Of a DNA stretch of 64,000 nt, positions 10,352 to 23,500 are shown piece by piece. How positions within the stretch are numbered: the stretch's first letter is position 1; every line of letters starts with the position of its first letter. The notes under the pieces are model-generated. The model made no database searches. It was given only the letters and a program-made list of their open reading frames with translations, and had not been told where the DNA came from. The stretch comes from Rhizopus arrhizus (lineage: Eukaryota > Mucoromycota > Mucoromycetes > Mucorales > Rhizopodaceae). The stretch spans positions 62,001 to 126,000 of the forward strand of contig JAKZZE010000014.1 in the NCBI GenBank assembly GCA_024220505.1. The letters run 5' to 3'. The position numbers and the translations under genes were made by a program.

Positions 10352-12232
10352 ATGTATCCACCTCAAGTGACAAAAGGAGAATTGAATGAGTTGTTAACAG
10401 TGGCAATAGACTGGGCCCTTGCTCACGGTCTTATTGTACGACCATCCTTAGAAAATACATTGTTTGTAAACAGCCCGGCTGTTACTCATGCCCCTTTTGC
10501 CCTTTATCCAACCCCTTTCCCCCGTAAAGAGTTTGAAAAGGCAAGAAGGTTACAACAACCTTGGAATACTTTAATTCATAAAATGAGTCAAGATGATCAT
10601 TTAATTGCGGAAACGATGGAAACGTATGTTGAGCTCAATTCTCTTTTATTTGACTCATGTGTATAATATATAGTCTTGCCAATTTGGATGAATTTACAAA
10701 TCAATTATATCAAATTTATTTAACAGTGAAAAAAGAAGGTATCGCACAGGTAAAAAAAAAAAAATAAAGACCAAAATATCATCTCATAAAGAAAAATAGC
10801 CAGCTAGTCTTGGCCTTCATCGTAATGATTATCTGTTACATGTTCAATCGGGTGCGGATGCATCCACCGCTCGTATTCAACAAGTAGAATTCAATACAAT
10901 CTCAGCTAGTTTTGGAAGTCTGAGTGTAAGAACAAGTGAACTTCACCGGTAAGAGAGAAAGAGTGAAAGAAAAGTGAGATGTTGATGGATGATAGGTTTC
11001 TGCTGTCGACACTGAAAGGATATGGAGGAAATCAGATCGGGATCGATCAATTACCTGAAAATGATGCTATTCAATCCTTTGCGGATGGATTGGCTCATGC
11101 ATGGAAACTCTATGGAAATCCCAGGTAATTTACCCGCCCTTTTTAGGATGATTATTGTTTATATTAAAATAGGATACATTTAGTGCACGTATCGCGATGA
11201 TTATACAACCTGGTGAACGTAACGTGTTTGATCAACGTTGGATTGAATATACTTTACAAGAACGGTAAATAAAAATAAAAAAAAAAAAAGATAAAAATAG
11301 ACAAGTCTTATTCATTGTGTTTTCAGCCACGGTATATCATTAATGCGTCTTTCACTTGAAGACATTTATTCTAGAGCTAAGCTTTCTCCTGATAACAAGG
11401 GATTGATTATGTAATTTTATTATCATCCTCTTTCTCTCTCTTTCTCCTTACCCATTCTTTTTTTGTGTAGTGATGGATATGAAGTTGCTGTCACTTATTT
11501 CCGTGCTGGTTATGGTCCTGAAGATTATCCTACAGAAAAGGCAAGTGAATGCATGTCCCTTTATTGTTTATTTATATTTTTTATAAGGAATGGGATGCAA
11601 GATTGATGATTGAGAAATCATTATCTATAAAATGTCCAACGATTGCATATCAACTGGTTGGTTCCAAAAAGGTACAACAAGTCTTGTCTGTCCCTGGTTG
11701 TTTAGAACGCTATGTTACCAAGGAGGCAGCTGAAGAAATGCGTGCATGTTTTGCAGGTTTATATCCTTTAGATGAAAGTAAGGAAGGGATCGCTGCTTAT
11801 GAAATGGCACTTGAAAAATCAGATGCGTTGGTGATGAAACCTCAAAGGGAAGGTGGTGGACACAACATCTATGGTCAAGACATCTTGGAAGCCTTGAAAA
11901 AGTTGAGTCCAAAAGAGAGAAATGCGTACATCTTGATGGATCTCATCCGTAGTCCTCCACTAAATAATTTGATGATACGAGAAGGAAAAGTGATTGAAGG
12001 TGAAGTGGTTAGTGAATTGGGTGTTTATGGCATTTATTTAAAGTAAGGCTCCCCCCCCTCCCCTTGTTGTTTTATATTTTAAATCTAATGTTTTTTATTT
12101 AGTGACGGACAGGATGAGATTGTCAATTATGCCGGTGGTCATCTATTACGTACAAAGGCTATTACTACTCGTGAAGGTGGTGTAGCGGCTGGTTTTGCTG
12201 TTATCGATAGTCCTTTATTAGTGGATAAATAA
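10352..12232 (+). CDS. GSH2: Glutathione synthetase
   Basis: ATP-dependent ligase joining gamma-glutamylcysteine to glycine in the cytosol. Recognised from WALAHGLIVRPS, VTHAPFALYPTPFPRKEFE, the substrate-binding VEFNTISASFGSLS, the ATP-grasp core VMKPQREGGGHNIYG, and the C-terminal GGHLLRTKAITTREGGVAAG. Nine exons, the first 10352-10623. The intron at 11541-11587 is GC-AG type (AAG|GCAAGT...TATAAG|GAA); the rest are GT-AG and 40-70 nt. Splicing keeps one frame to the TAA at 12230-12232. The intron near 11126-11186 uses the second of two possible acceptors (TTTAG before TGCACG), because only that one stays in frame. Confidence 0.95.
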
Positions 12233-13119
12233 ATGTCATTTATTATATCATTCAGGAGATATCAAGGAGGCAGGACAATGAACAGAACCGCGCCCTCTCC
12301 CCCTTTATACATAATCCCCCTCTTTTTTTTTTTCCTTCATATAAATCAGGATTTAAAGCTTGATGAGATGAATTCAATGTTTTGAAAGAGTATTGGCTCA
12401 CTTTATAGATTAGCTTACAGTAGAATGTTTAAACCTTAATTTAAAAAGAGAGGAGAAAAAGTGAGGGAAAGGGGGGGCAGAAAGATAATGAATTACACGA
12501 GGTTTGGTTTTCATCAACCTTTTTTTACGAGTAGATTAGATCACAAGATATGTTCTTCTGACATGATTGATATCACAAGCTATAAAGCAAAGACTGAGAT
12601 ATTATCTTTTAAAGATTCGTAATAGAATTCTAGATGAACATAGACCCTTTCTGATTGCCCTACATAGATCGAATAGGTAAGGAAAGGGGAATAAAGGAGA
12701 GAGAGAGAGAGAGGGGAGGTGGAAAGGGAGTCTAGGGAAAGTAGGGATGATGTTATAGCTTACTTTTTTACACAAAAAAGTAATTGAATTCTTATTTTTC
12801 TTGGTTAAAATGATTCAATCCAATGGATTATTTTATGGTTTGTAAAGATAATAAAAAAAAGGGGGGATAATACATATTTCTCTTTATAAAAATGCTTGGC
12901 AGTTATGTTGTCGTCAGCTTTTTAAATAGACGTATTCGCTTAAGAGTATTCATGTTACAAGCATACCCTCGATTTCTATGTGTTACGTTTTGAAAAAGCG
13001 AGCGATATTCATTATCAACCAATCATATTTGATTTTCGTACTAAAACGGGTGGCAAATACAACAAAGGGGTTTCATCTTTTCCTCTTTCTTTTCTTTCCA
13101 AAACACTATTCAAACCATA
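12233..13119. other. Intergenic region between GSH2 and calmodulin
   Basis: No gene seen. Contains purine-rich stretches (GAGAGAGAGAGAGAGGGG near 12697-12718) and, before calmodulin, a pyrimidine-rich leader. The in-frame segment at 12978-13193 has no recognisable domain and overlaps the calmodulin start. Confidence 0.5.
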
Positions 13120-13872
13120 ATGGTAGGTCAAAGAAATCATCCTCTCTTCTCTCTCTCTCATATTCCTTTCTTCTCTTTATTTTCTTAGGCTGACCAACTT
13201 ACTGAAGATCAAATTGCTGAATTTCGTGAAGCTTTCAAGTAAGTTTTTTTTTTTTTTTCTTTTTAACATCTAAAGGTTATATTCACATTCATATAGTCTC
13301 TTTGATAAAGACCAAGATGGTTCTATTTCCACAAAAGAACTTGGAACTGTTATGCGTTCCTTAAATCTGAATCCTACCGAAGCTGAGCTTCAAGATATGG
13401 TAAAAGCACACCCAGTTGAAAGGCAGGTTTAATCCTAGTTTATTATAGATTAATGAAGTCGATAGCGATGGCAATGGTCTAATTGACTTTCCTGAATTCT
13501 TGACCATGTTGGCAAGGTAAATCATCTTGAATTCTTTTTTTTTTTTTTTATAAAAAAAACAAACTAAAAAGTTTGTTTATTCTCTGACTTTAGAAAATTA
13601 AAAGAGACTGACTCTCAAGAAGAAATCGAAGAAGCTTTCAAGGTGTTTGATAAAGACGGTAATGGGCACATCTCTGCTGCTGAGTTACGTCATGTGATGA
13701 CTTCTCTTGGTGAGAAAATGAATGAAGAAGAAGTCGATGAAATGATCCGTGAAGCAGATGTAGATGGTGATGGGCAAATCAATTATCAAGAATTTATTAA
13801 AATGATGGTAAGTCTTTCTTGTTGATAAAATCTATTCTTAACTTGTATCTTTTTGAATAGATGTCTAAATAA
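13120..13872 (+). CDS. CMD1: Calmodulin
   Basis: Ca2+ sensor with four EF-hand loops: [36 protein letters not shown] and [12 protein letters not shown]. The spliced protein is 149 residues and clearly canonical calmodulin ([43 protein letters not shown]). The first coding exon is only the ATG (13120-13122), followed by a 66-nt intron before GCTGACCAA. The last coding exon is 12 nt (Met-Ser-Lys-stop, 13861-13872). At least five introns, all GT-AG. The C-terminus KMMMSK departs slightly from animal calmodulin. Confidence 0.95.
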
Positions 13873-13941
13873 ATCTGAATCAATCCTCGCGTTGATTCTT
13901 TTATTTTTTTTTATTTTTTAATAAAGTGATTGACATATAAA

Positions 13942-14175
13942 CTAAACTGCAATGTTATATGTTTTGAGATATTCAGCACGGTATTGATTATCATCAGCTG
14001 TTGGACCTTTTTTTTTTTTTTTACAGTGCGTTAATACTTGAACAGGTGAAATAAATTATACACTTACGATTAAGAGGTGTCCAGACAGGATCATCTTTAA
14101 ACAATCTCATGGCTTTGATATAATCATTTTCATCTGTAGTAAAACGATGATAAATACCAGGTGGCTAGTAAAAAG

Positions 14176-14208
<33 letters not shown>

Positions 14209-14737
14209 GTTACAATGCATTCATCATCAGTTCATTTTTATATACCAAAATGATCATGTCTCCCTTTTCCATTGCAATACGAATCCAAACATCCTTTTCG
14301 TCACGAACATCAAAGTATCCAGTGCCATCTAGAATGTATCTGATTTCTTCATCTTCATGAAGATGTCTACACAGATAAAAATTAATCATAAACTCACTAT
14401 CTCGGCTTATATCCTTCTTGTTTACTCGGCAAAAAAGATTTGGAGCTTGTCTTCATAAATAGAACCAAAAGAAGCAGGAGATACTTCAATCTATATCAAA
14501 CTATAAGAAAAGCACACACACACACACACATACAAAAAGACTTACAGTATCTCGGTGTTTATAGTCTCTTTGCTTTGAAATTTCGTCAATGCGATCAAGA
14601 GCATCCGCACCGTCAATTCTCCAATACAAGACACCAAGCTTTGCTAATTCGTCTTGTGATTTTTCAATACCAGTGTCGTGAGCAGCTCTTTGGTCAGCTT
14701 TGCTTTCACTGTCATATACATAAGCTCTCATGTTCAA
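13942..14737 (-). CDS. ADI1: Acireductone dioxygenase (methionine salvage)
   Basis: Fe/Ni cupin enzyme converting acireductone to the keto-acid precursor of methionine. Recognised from the N-terminal [29 protein letters not shown], the metal-binding [14 protein letters not shown] (HxH...E) and the later [12 protein letters not shown] with the fourth ligand His. Ends PVWTPLNR plus [17 protein letters not shown] with a TAG at 13942-13944. Exons are separated by short introns near 14501-14546 (containing a CA repeat), near 14364-14432, near 14168-14247 (containing an A31 run) and near 14000-14075. The start is 14737 or the second Met at 14731; the family usually begins with a form like MRAY. Confidence 0.9.
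14176..14206. repeat. Homopolymer tract (A31) inside an ADI1 intron
   Basis: On the coding strand of ADI1 this is a T run in an intron, close to the acceptor, so it forms an extreme polypyrimidine tract. Confidence 0.85.
14513..14530. repeat. (CA)9 microsatellite in the first ADI1 intron
   Basis: Nine perfect CA units. On the coding strand they read as GT repeats just after the GTAAGTC donor. Confidence 0.9.
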
Positions 14738-14758
14738 TGCAGGGATTTAAATAATAAC

Positions 14759-14792
<34 letters not shown>

Positions 14793-14903
14793 TTATATAG
14801 TTGTAAACCTTTGTCTGATTGGACAATTTTTTTTGACTAAGCTCTCCGTGTTACCATCTCGCGTGTAATCCAGTTGAGCAATTTTATTAAGAAATTACGA
14901 CTA

Positions 14904-17900
14904 TTAAATATCACCTAAATCCAATTCATCATACTTTGGTCCTTGCCAATCACTGCGAGCTGATTGTTCTTTACGGTTTTGTAAATGTAATAAAGTAGAA
15001 CGGAAATGACGACGGACATATTCTGAAATAGAACCTTGATGCTCAACCAGTGAAGAAGAGTTGGATGTAGGAGGATGTTGATCTGGGTTGTCCATGTTGC
15101 TAAGATTAGTATTGATCAAATCAATCAATCCATTCAAATATTTCACAGTCACTGCTTCGTTGCCCTTTTCAAAATAATAAACATATCGATTGAGAATCTC
15201 AACAAACAATTCCACGTTAGTAACAGGATCCATGCAGCTGTCAGCAATCTTGAGTGCCTTTTGAAGACATTCCAAAGCACGTTTTCCATCCCTAAACAAA
15301 TCTTTTTCATTTTCTTCCAGGGATCGATCCGTTGCCCACCATAGATGTGAGGAAAGGTAAACACCTCGGCACTGATCAGGCTTCTTCAACAGCTTGGAGC
15401 TGTGAAGGGCTGCTTTTGTGATCAAGGTATCATAATTATCCAAAGAGAACACACGCGTTTGTTGAAGTGCACCAATGATACATGTAATGGCTTGGAATTG
15501 GGCCTTTGATTCGAAAATGCTTTCTTCATAAATCGTAAAGGCTTCCACAAAAAATTCGTATGCAATCTCTTCAAATCCACACTCATCTGCACTTTGGCCT
15601 GCCAAGAGGAACAAGTGAAGACAGGTATCAGCACATTCACACTTGTTGTACAAGGTTGAAATCACTTGATGAATAAAGCGAAATAGTGCAGATGTTTTCT
15701 TTTCCCAAATTTCATCTTGTACTTCTTGTATCTTGTAGCGTCTAGCAAGCTTCACAGCAGATACAATCAGTGGAGGGAATGTATAACGAATTCTGTCACC
15801 ACCATCTCCAAACTGTTTTCTAGCAGCAGATAATAACTACTCAACAGGTTTAGTTTGTTATCAAGACAAAAAAAAAAAAAAATTACCAAAAACTGTGTAT
15901 CCTCATTGTCGGATCTAAACATGTGAATCATCCTAGCCATCAGTCCTTGCTTTTCTATATATTCTTCTTGCTCAAAACTCAATTCATTTTGTTTTTGACG
16001 CACGCCATAAGCAGGCTGAAGTGTAGCAGCAGAGACAGGTGCATCTTTTTGATCACGTAATAAGACATCACAAAGATCAAGGATACCGTGTACATCTTCA
16101 GGGATATCAATGATTGTCGTATTCTTCAATATACTCGTAACAATCGAATAAGCAACAGATTGGCGTGTGCTATAAGGCTGGAGGGCTAACAAAGGCTGGT
16201 AATTAGCCAGGGCCAATAAGGTAATAACGGAGCCATAGTGTTGTATAGGGGCTAACAACAAAGACAACAGATTTGCTTCAGTGGCCTTGGAATGAAGATC
16301 TGGTAAATCAGAGAATTCGAGCACCTTATCTTTGGCGAAGGCAAGGATCTGGTCAACATAGTCCAATTTTTCAGGATAACAAGAAAGTGAAAGATTGATG
16401 AGAGAAACTAATAAGGCTGTCAAGTCTTGTACAGTCATGTCAGGACGAGCCTTCACAAGTTCTACAATTTGGCCCCAGAAGACGACAAACAATTCAACAT
16501 CTTCAGGGATGCCGCGAACCTTTCTAATCTCGGCATTTTCATCCTCTTCAACCTTTTCCTCTTCTTCGACAGTCACTTCTTTCTTTTCCTCTTTTTCTGC
16601 TTCAGCTCTTTCTTCTGTGGCTTCTTCTCTGGTTTCTTCGGTAGCATCCTCTGTACTTTCTTCAGTAGTCTCTTGTGCTTCTTTTTCTATGCTTTCTTCT
16701 GCATCTTCTTCTTTTGCAGCCATGTCTTTATCAGAAGCAACATCTTCAGTCGCCTCGGCACTTTCCTCTTCTTTGCTTTCTTTAATATTTTCATTTGCTA
16801 CTTGCTCCTCTTCCTCAATTGGAAGGCCTTGCAATTTTCGCTTTCTAGCATCAGCAATACGACGAATTCTCTCTTCTCTTTGTCTCTTTGCTTCATTGGG
16901 TTCTTCACCTTCAGCTTCCCGAGCTGCAAAGGCGGCCAGTCGATCAATCAAGGAAATAATGATTTGCTTCACATTTACTTTAGGATGTAATTGGGCAGTT
17001 GCTGAAAGGAAAGGTTCCAAGGTACGAAGATGGAAATCATCAGGGAACACTTGGGTGATAACTTCCATAAGGTATTCTTGAGCAATAACATCACGGCAGC
17101 TCACTGCTTGATCCAAGATACCAGGAAGAATGTCCTATTGAACCAAGTTTAATATACGCACAATTTTTTTTTTCTCATGTATGCTTGTACCTTTTGATAC
17201 ATTTTAAGATCAACACCATCAAGCTGACTGAGTCTAACAAGGTTTGTACCAACAAGAATACGTAATTCTCTACGCTCAGCTTCGCGTTTCTCACGATCTC
17301 TTGAATGACCTTGGTGTTGTAAACGAACCCAGAGCTTATTCATTTCAGTAAAGTTGGTCAAGATGAAGTTGATTGATTCATATACATTTCCTTCAGGTCT
17401 ATTGTTCCAACAAGTTAAAAGAAAACCATAGGCCGTGTATTTTTTTTTTTACCCTGAACCTTCTCCTACTGGCAAGTAATCGCGAGTCATGCTGCTAAGA
17501 TAGTATCTCAAGAACAAACCACGGATAGGGTGCTGAACACCTCTTGTCATTTCCATCATATCTCGCATAATCTCTCGAACAGGAGCGTCAGGCATACTCA
17601 TATAAGCTGAGCCGACAGTGATCATCAGATAAAGACGAGGTACAATATTGCCAGCGTATTGTACGAGTTCGTAAAGGTCGGCAAGGTGGTGACGCCCTGA
17701 GGTATGACCTTCGGTTAAAAAGGCCGTCAAGTGTCGCATAGCATCAAAAATAGACATATCTTTTTTAAAAATAAATTGGCTTGTTCTGTTGTGCTCTATC
17801 TGGTATACTTACAGAGCTCATAGTAATTTTTAGGGGTCAAAGAAGAAGTTCTTAATTCGCCCAACATGGTTGAACAATGTTTCAGGCCATCCATCAACTT

Positions 17901-18082
17901 GTTGTTTTCCTAATATTTCCCCAGAGAGAAAAAAGTTACAATCGTCTTTTTCCTTTTGTAACATTTTATCTTTTTTTTACCAGGCATTTTTTCATTTGAT
18001 GAGCTTGAACTTTACAAACATTCAATATCTCATCCAAAAGCTTTCCTTGGTCTTCAGCAGGAGAAGGACTGTAATAGCTCAT
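14904..18082 (-). CDS. VPS35: VPS35, retromer cargo-recognition subunit, with an acidic insertion
   Basis: Alpha-solenoid subunit of retromer, which recycles receptors from endosomes to the Golgi. Recognised across the gene: [25 protein letters not shown] (exon 18082-17981), [18 protein letters not shown], the [10 protein letters not shown] and [14 protein letters not shown] blocks, RFTLPPL-like [19 protein letters not shown], and the C-terminal [13 protein letters not shown]. Introns fall near 17980-17926, 17812-17760, 17452-17361, 17150-17117, 15889-15840 and others; the one near 15889 restores the frame to [15 protein letters not shown]. Between [10 protein letters not shown] and GIPEDVELF there are about 130 extra, mostly Glu-rich residues (about 16513-16912) absent from human Vps35. 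Confidence 0.93.
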
Positions 18083-19325
18083 TATGAATGGGTATGTATA
18101 AAGGAAAAAAGGCGGGCCTTTTTGGAGTGTGAAAGTAAAATGAGATTAAGTCGGCTATTTAATTTATATCCACACGTCATTTCATAATGCAAACTCTTGG
18201 CAAATCTGTGGTTCATTGTTCGTGCTGATTGTATCTTGCAGTAACGGAGTCCTGTTTTTTATTATTATTATTATTTTTGTAGAAGAGCATGGTTTGATCA
18301 CTTCAAGATATGGTTATTCTTAAAGGACAATAAATAAACTAACGTTTAAAGAGCGAGCTGTTATATTATAATAAATAGACTAAAATATTTAATGAAAGCG
18401 TGCAAAGTAAAAGTAACACGTATTCCCTCTATTCAGACATTAAACTTTTTTTTTTTTTTTTTTACACAAAGCTCATTATTGTACCATTTTTTTAAAACAC
18501 AACCAGTGATTTCAAATACAAGTTTTTTTCAATGTCTCTTTAAGGCATTTTAAAAGCTATTAATCTGTATAATTCTCAGAAGAAAAACTGATATCGTACT
18601 CACCATTATGCGACATTCACCTATCCAAAATAAATTTAAAAGTGATCCATTCTTACTGTTGTAACACATAATGAAAGTATCTTGGTTGGAACACATTTCT
18701 TTTTTAGGTCTCAATTTATGCTATATTGAGAATTGGCATATGAATAACCTTTCATACTAGATATCCAAATTGCATGACTTTCTTTTTGCGAGTACACTAT
18801 ACCTAAACAGAGACCTATCGATTTTTATACATCATAGTGCATCTTATTCCGATCCTTACTATAGAAAATATAATACGTAAGCTTGAGTTTCATCAAAGCC
18901 TAAAGCAATTTGCACAAGTATATCTCTGTTTATTATAACGAATAAACATGAGAAACTTGTCTTTTGTATTCTTAAGCTTAGCAAAGACTGAAGCGATATA
19001 AAGCTATCTGTTTCAGTTTCGATTATCTTTCTTTTTTAAAAGAAAATGCTGTCTATATAACGTATTTGCTTAAATAAAGAGGATTAAAGACAAAAATAAA
19101 CTGTTGGTTATTCGTGCTCTTCCTAAAGTCTATAGACTAATACACCTTTAAATTATATGAGATTGTTTAATTCATGATGTTGACTAAATCCAGGATATAC
19201 AGGCAAACATAAAAGTGTTTGTTTATTGCCACATTATAAGATTATTAAAACATTGAAAGACTTTATTATACTTAAAATTATTAAATTTACAACAATTATG
19301 TTTATACTACTACTTAATTAAAGGC
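18083..19325. other. Intergenic region between VPS35 and the MedA-like gene
   Basis: 1.24 kb, AT rich, no supportable frame. The part next to 18083 must carry the VPS35 promoter. A T run lies near 18448-18463. I see nothing else. Confidence 0.5.
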
Positions 19326-20476
19326 TTACAAGACAATACTGGAGTTACTGGGTACAAAATTTTTGCTGATTTTATTCAAAGCATCGCAAAGGTTGGACCA
19401 TCTGAAGACTTTGATGTCCTTGTCAATGTTTCTGACAACAGGGGACTTGTAAGCCATGATTCGGTGAAAAAACTCGACGTCCACATGAGGCTTGCTGAAA
19501 TCCTTTGTGACAGTAATAGGATCAAGGTTTTGCAAATTTCTTCTCATGCGATTCTTCTCTTCCTTTGTTAAAGTAACCGAGAGGAGACATGCGAATAACC
19601 AGAGAACGTCAGTAGACGTGACAAAGTAATCTCTTTTAGCCTCCCAATAGATGCAAGATATAGCAAACGGTGTCCTTTTCTTATCTTCGCAGTTGGTCTT
19701 TCTGATCGGATGACAATGGAAGGAAATGTTTCGGATATTGCTTCCTGGAACAGGATACTCTGTCTTGAGCGTGAATAGAACTATGCGTCTGCCTGCCTGT
19801 CGTTCCCAGCTTTGCCACTGTAACTTCATCGGTTCTGTGCAGGCTTTGTTCGTTTCGAGATAAGCTTTACCAAGGGCTGAATAACGGCTGTTGTCTTCCT
19901 CAGATACACCTTCGGTGATTATGCCTTGATTTTGCATAGGAACAGGAGCGGGAGCAAGTGGCTTGGTAAAGTTGTTGCTTGTAAGGTCAATGATAGAAGC
20001 AGCATCATCTGGAGGTGTACTTGGAGCCATGGGGCCCGAAAAAGAATTCTGCATGGAGTTGACATAGTTCTGGAAAATGGCAGGATGAGGTGGCATAAAG
20101 TTCTGGTTTATTTGCTTTTCAGGAACTGCCTGGAGATCGCAAGCGGTCCAGCTGATTAATAAATTAGGATCATATTGATACTGCATGGAGGGATCATCAG
20201 GCAAAAAGCCATTGGGACCAAAGGCTAAGCCCATGAAACTGTCGTCTAGAGATAAATAAGATTATTAGAGAATTGAATTTAAAAATTTAGTCAGATTAGA
20301 GCAGATTTACTTTCATTCGCATTCATATCTTGTGGCAGAGGAAAGAAAGATGGAATACTGCTTGCTTCCAAGTAATCTGTTGGTCAAGACACATTAGGAT
20401 TGTTTACTAAAAACTATTACTACAACTCACCGTTGTATTCTTTTTCTGGTATATTAAAATAAGCTTGTTTGTTCAT
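19326..20476 (-). CDS. MedA/DUF7082-like developmental regulator
   Basis: Three exons: the first begins MNKQAYFNIPEKEYN at 20476, the second codes DYLEASSIPSFFPLPQDMNANE, and the third runs from DDSFMGLAFGP-type sequence to the TAA at 19326. The N-terminal ~170 residues are low-complexity (Pro/Gln/Asn). The C-terminal domain has WERQAGRRIVLF, FAISCIYWEAKRDYFVTSTDVLWL, LTKEEKNRMRRNLQNLDPITV, FFHRIMAY and RNIDKDIKVFRWSNLCDAL. As I remember it, this matches the conserved domain of Aspergillus Medusa (MedA), a regulator of conidiation. Assignment is by motif memory, not a search. A TATA-like box sits 54 nt upstream. Confidence 0.65.
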
Positions 20477-20529
20477 TATTCAAATATTCGCGAGTTAAGA
20501 GTGTGCGAATGGATTTAACAATAGCCTCT

Positions 20530-20539
20530 CTTTTATATA
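20530..20539 (-). promoter_or_regulatory. TATA-like box of the MedA-like gene
   Basis: TATATAAAAG on the minus strand, 54 nt upstream of the ATG at 20476; position and sequence suit a core promoter. Confidence 0.5.
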
Positions 20540-23500
20540 GAAATCAAAAGTGAAACTGACATATCAAATCATTGTGGATACATTTGCAAAATGACGTCTG
20601 GAAATTATCGTCATTTACCTAAAAAGATTCTTTTTTAAGCTTTGATATTTTAATCAATAAAGTTCATGCGAAATACACCGGTAGCTGGCATGCGCTATTT
20701 GTCTACAAAGAAAAGAAAAAAAAGAGACATAGTTTAAACTTGAACTTCTATGCCTATAGGCTAAGTTTTTTTTTTAAATTGAGAAGAAATTGTTTTTGTC
20801 TTCACATGGTCTGTGCTCCACTATTCGGTTGGTTTCGAATTTATTCAGTATATAAGCGATTTAATAATAATAATAATAACAAAGGAAATGGTATTAAGCA
20901 ACCATTATTTGGAATTTGAGTGTATGAATAACAGTCTATTATCACAAAACTTGTTTATGGATCATTTTAATATAGTCCGGATCAAGATTTGATTAACATG
21001 TCAACTAGGGTCCACCATATGAACTAAAGGATCGATCTCATGCAGAATTGTGCAACAAAGTTTAATTGACATCTGTCAACAGGTCTGTTAGATAGTAACA
21101 AAAAACGCTCGTTTAATCTCGGTAAATATAATTGTTATTTATATTGATTAAAGGCAAGGCCAATAGCTCAAAGTATTTCAAGAAACTATTTTCATTAGAC
21201 GGTCATTTATTCATTCATGTATCTTTGCAAAAAAAAAAGAAAAAAAGAAAAAAAAAGGCATACAAGTATCTTTGGAACCCAGTTCGTGTATTCTGGAAAA
21301 CCTTTTACAGCACTAGAAACAACATTTCCTGTAAGCTTATATTGCAAATGCTCAAGTTTAATGCTAAACTATGTTTTGTTATTAAATTATGCATGCTATC
21401 TTTACTTTGGTAGTAAGATTGTAGTGATCACTAGAGAAAACAGTCATAGCAAGAAGAGATCAAAGTTCAAGCGTATGTTCTTTATAAAAACTATAATATA
21501 ATTACTATATTGTAGAATTTACAAAATTCAAAACGAGCTAAAGTTTCTATTACAATAGCCTATTTGAATTTAATGAACTACAAAGAAGTATAGCTTAAAA
21601 TTAATTAATGCTTTTAATGCATTAAGCTAGCTATTGTTTGAGTATATGAGCATTGCTTCTATGAATTAAATAAGCAAACAGTGAGAGATTATGATCTATG
21701 AACCAAGGATTAACCCAAGTTGCGTATCAGACATATTTTTCATTGTTAAGTGGGCCACTTAACCAGTCATAAAAGTGCATCTAGCGTTATTGAATGGTAT
21801 CTATGCTCTTTGTAGACTATTTTCCATACGTTATTATGATGTTGATATAATTTTAGTCATTGAGAAGAAGCTTATTAAGTATTGCATTTTCTTAATTTCA
21901 CTTGTCCTCTTCCTTTCACATTATCTTTCTAAGTTTTTCTATGTCTTGATTCGCATATTTATATAGAGCTATACCATTGATTATTTAACAGGTAAAATCG
22001 GTGAGAGCCTCTGGTCTATAGACTTCTTCCAAACACTCAGACTGAATGTCTACTAGCTTAGATAATATCACAAACATATTTAAATTTAATGATATGAATG
22101 GATCAAAGTAAGTGCATATCACCATCTTTTAGTATAGGAAATAATCCGAGATTTGTTGGAAATATGTACATAACATGTAACGCTTTTATAGTATTGATTC
22201 CCAAAGATTTAATCAGTGCTGTTGATGTGAGGCTATTTTACTCAAAATGAATAATAAACTATACCACATATCCATAAAAAGACATGATCAATTGCAATAG
22301 CTACATAATCGATCAATGATTGTGAGTATGTATAATATACAATGTCCATAAAGAGCTTTGCATTGTATGCTATTGAGACACAACTGAAGCAGTGAGACAG
22401 TTCAGTTTCAGATTCTTTTTTCATAACAGAAACATTCCTTTATCAATCATTTTTTATCTTATGCTGTCAAAACAAGAATTGAAGCTTATGGATTGATCTG
22501 CTGAGATGATATATTTTTGTAAATAAAATTACATGATTCAATCCATTAATTGCGATTTTTTTAAGAAGAAAATTCTATGACGATATTAAGAATATTATTT
22601 AATATAATCAAAGTCGACTGTTGTATCTTGTTATCTTCATAAAGAGTAAGAGCAAAATATGAGCTCAAGGGCCATACGTTGCTTCTCAAGAATTGGTTAA
22701 CATTTAAAAAGTTAGTTTATTAAACCTTGGTTAGGTCTTCTTTGTTTCACCTCAAAGACCATTAGTTCCTCAGCTCAAATGAATTGACGTTATATAGACT
22801 ATAAATTAATAAATTCTTTTTTTTAAAAAAAGTGTTATTCGTTTGAATAGAGGATTAAGCGATGTCTCTCTCTTCAGTTTAACATAGCCGTTGGAATATA
22901 ATCATTAGATTCATTACAAAATCAAGAAAATGATTCTTCCTTTTACATGCTGAATAAACGTCATTTTTACCTCTATTTTTTTTAGTAATTTAATAGAATT
23001 GGGTTAAAAATACAAGGTAATAGCAAAAAAAAAAAAAAGAAAAAAAGTAACTGTTAAATTTAACAAGTTATAATCATAAATATACATATTTGATAAAATA
23101 GAAATAGCTAAATGAACACTTATTGAATCAAAAGAATATATGGAGCACCATAGACAATGGGAAACATATTAAGTTACCGCGGGAATAAACAGTTGTGTCA
23201 GCATCATCATTTATTTTATCAGCCTCGTCTACATTTATTATTTGATGACGACATGTCTTTACTTGCAGCTTTTCTTCTCAGTGGTAAAGCAAGAACACGG
23301 CTTTGTTCTACCAAAGGGCTTTTAATGGACTATTTTAATGTTATACAAGTTACATACTATCTTGGAGTACATGTGCTGTTTGCACTACGTACAAAAGATC
23401 TGTTTATGCAGAAATAGGGGCTCTGAATACTAATAGCCAATATAGTATGATTCTGTTTAGAACATTCAATTCAAAGACTAAATAACACAATGGCGTTTAA

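Noticed and set aside
16395..17081. 228-residue Ser/Phe-rich plus-strand frame opposite VPS35
   Set aside because: It mirrors the Glu-rich insertion of VPS35; composition explains its length.
23157..23417. 86-residue frame upstream of the CsbD-like gene
   Set aside because: No motif, no splice support and ordinary chance length for this composition.
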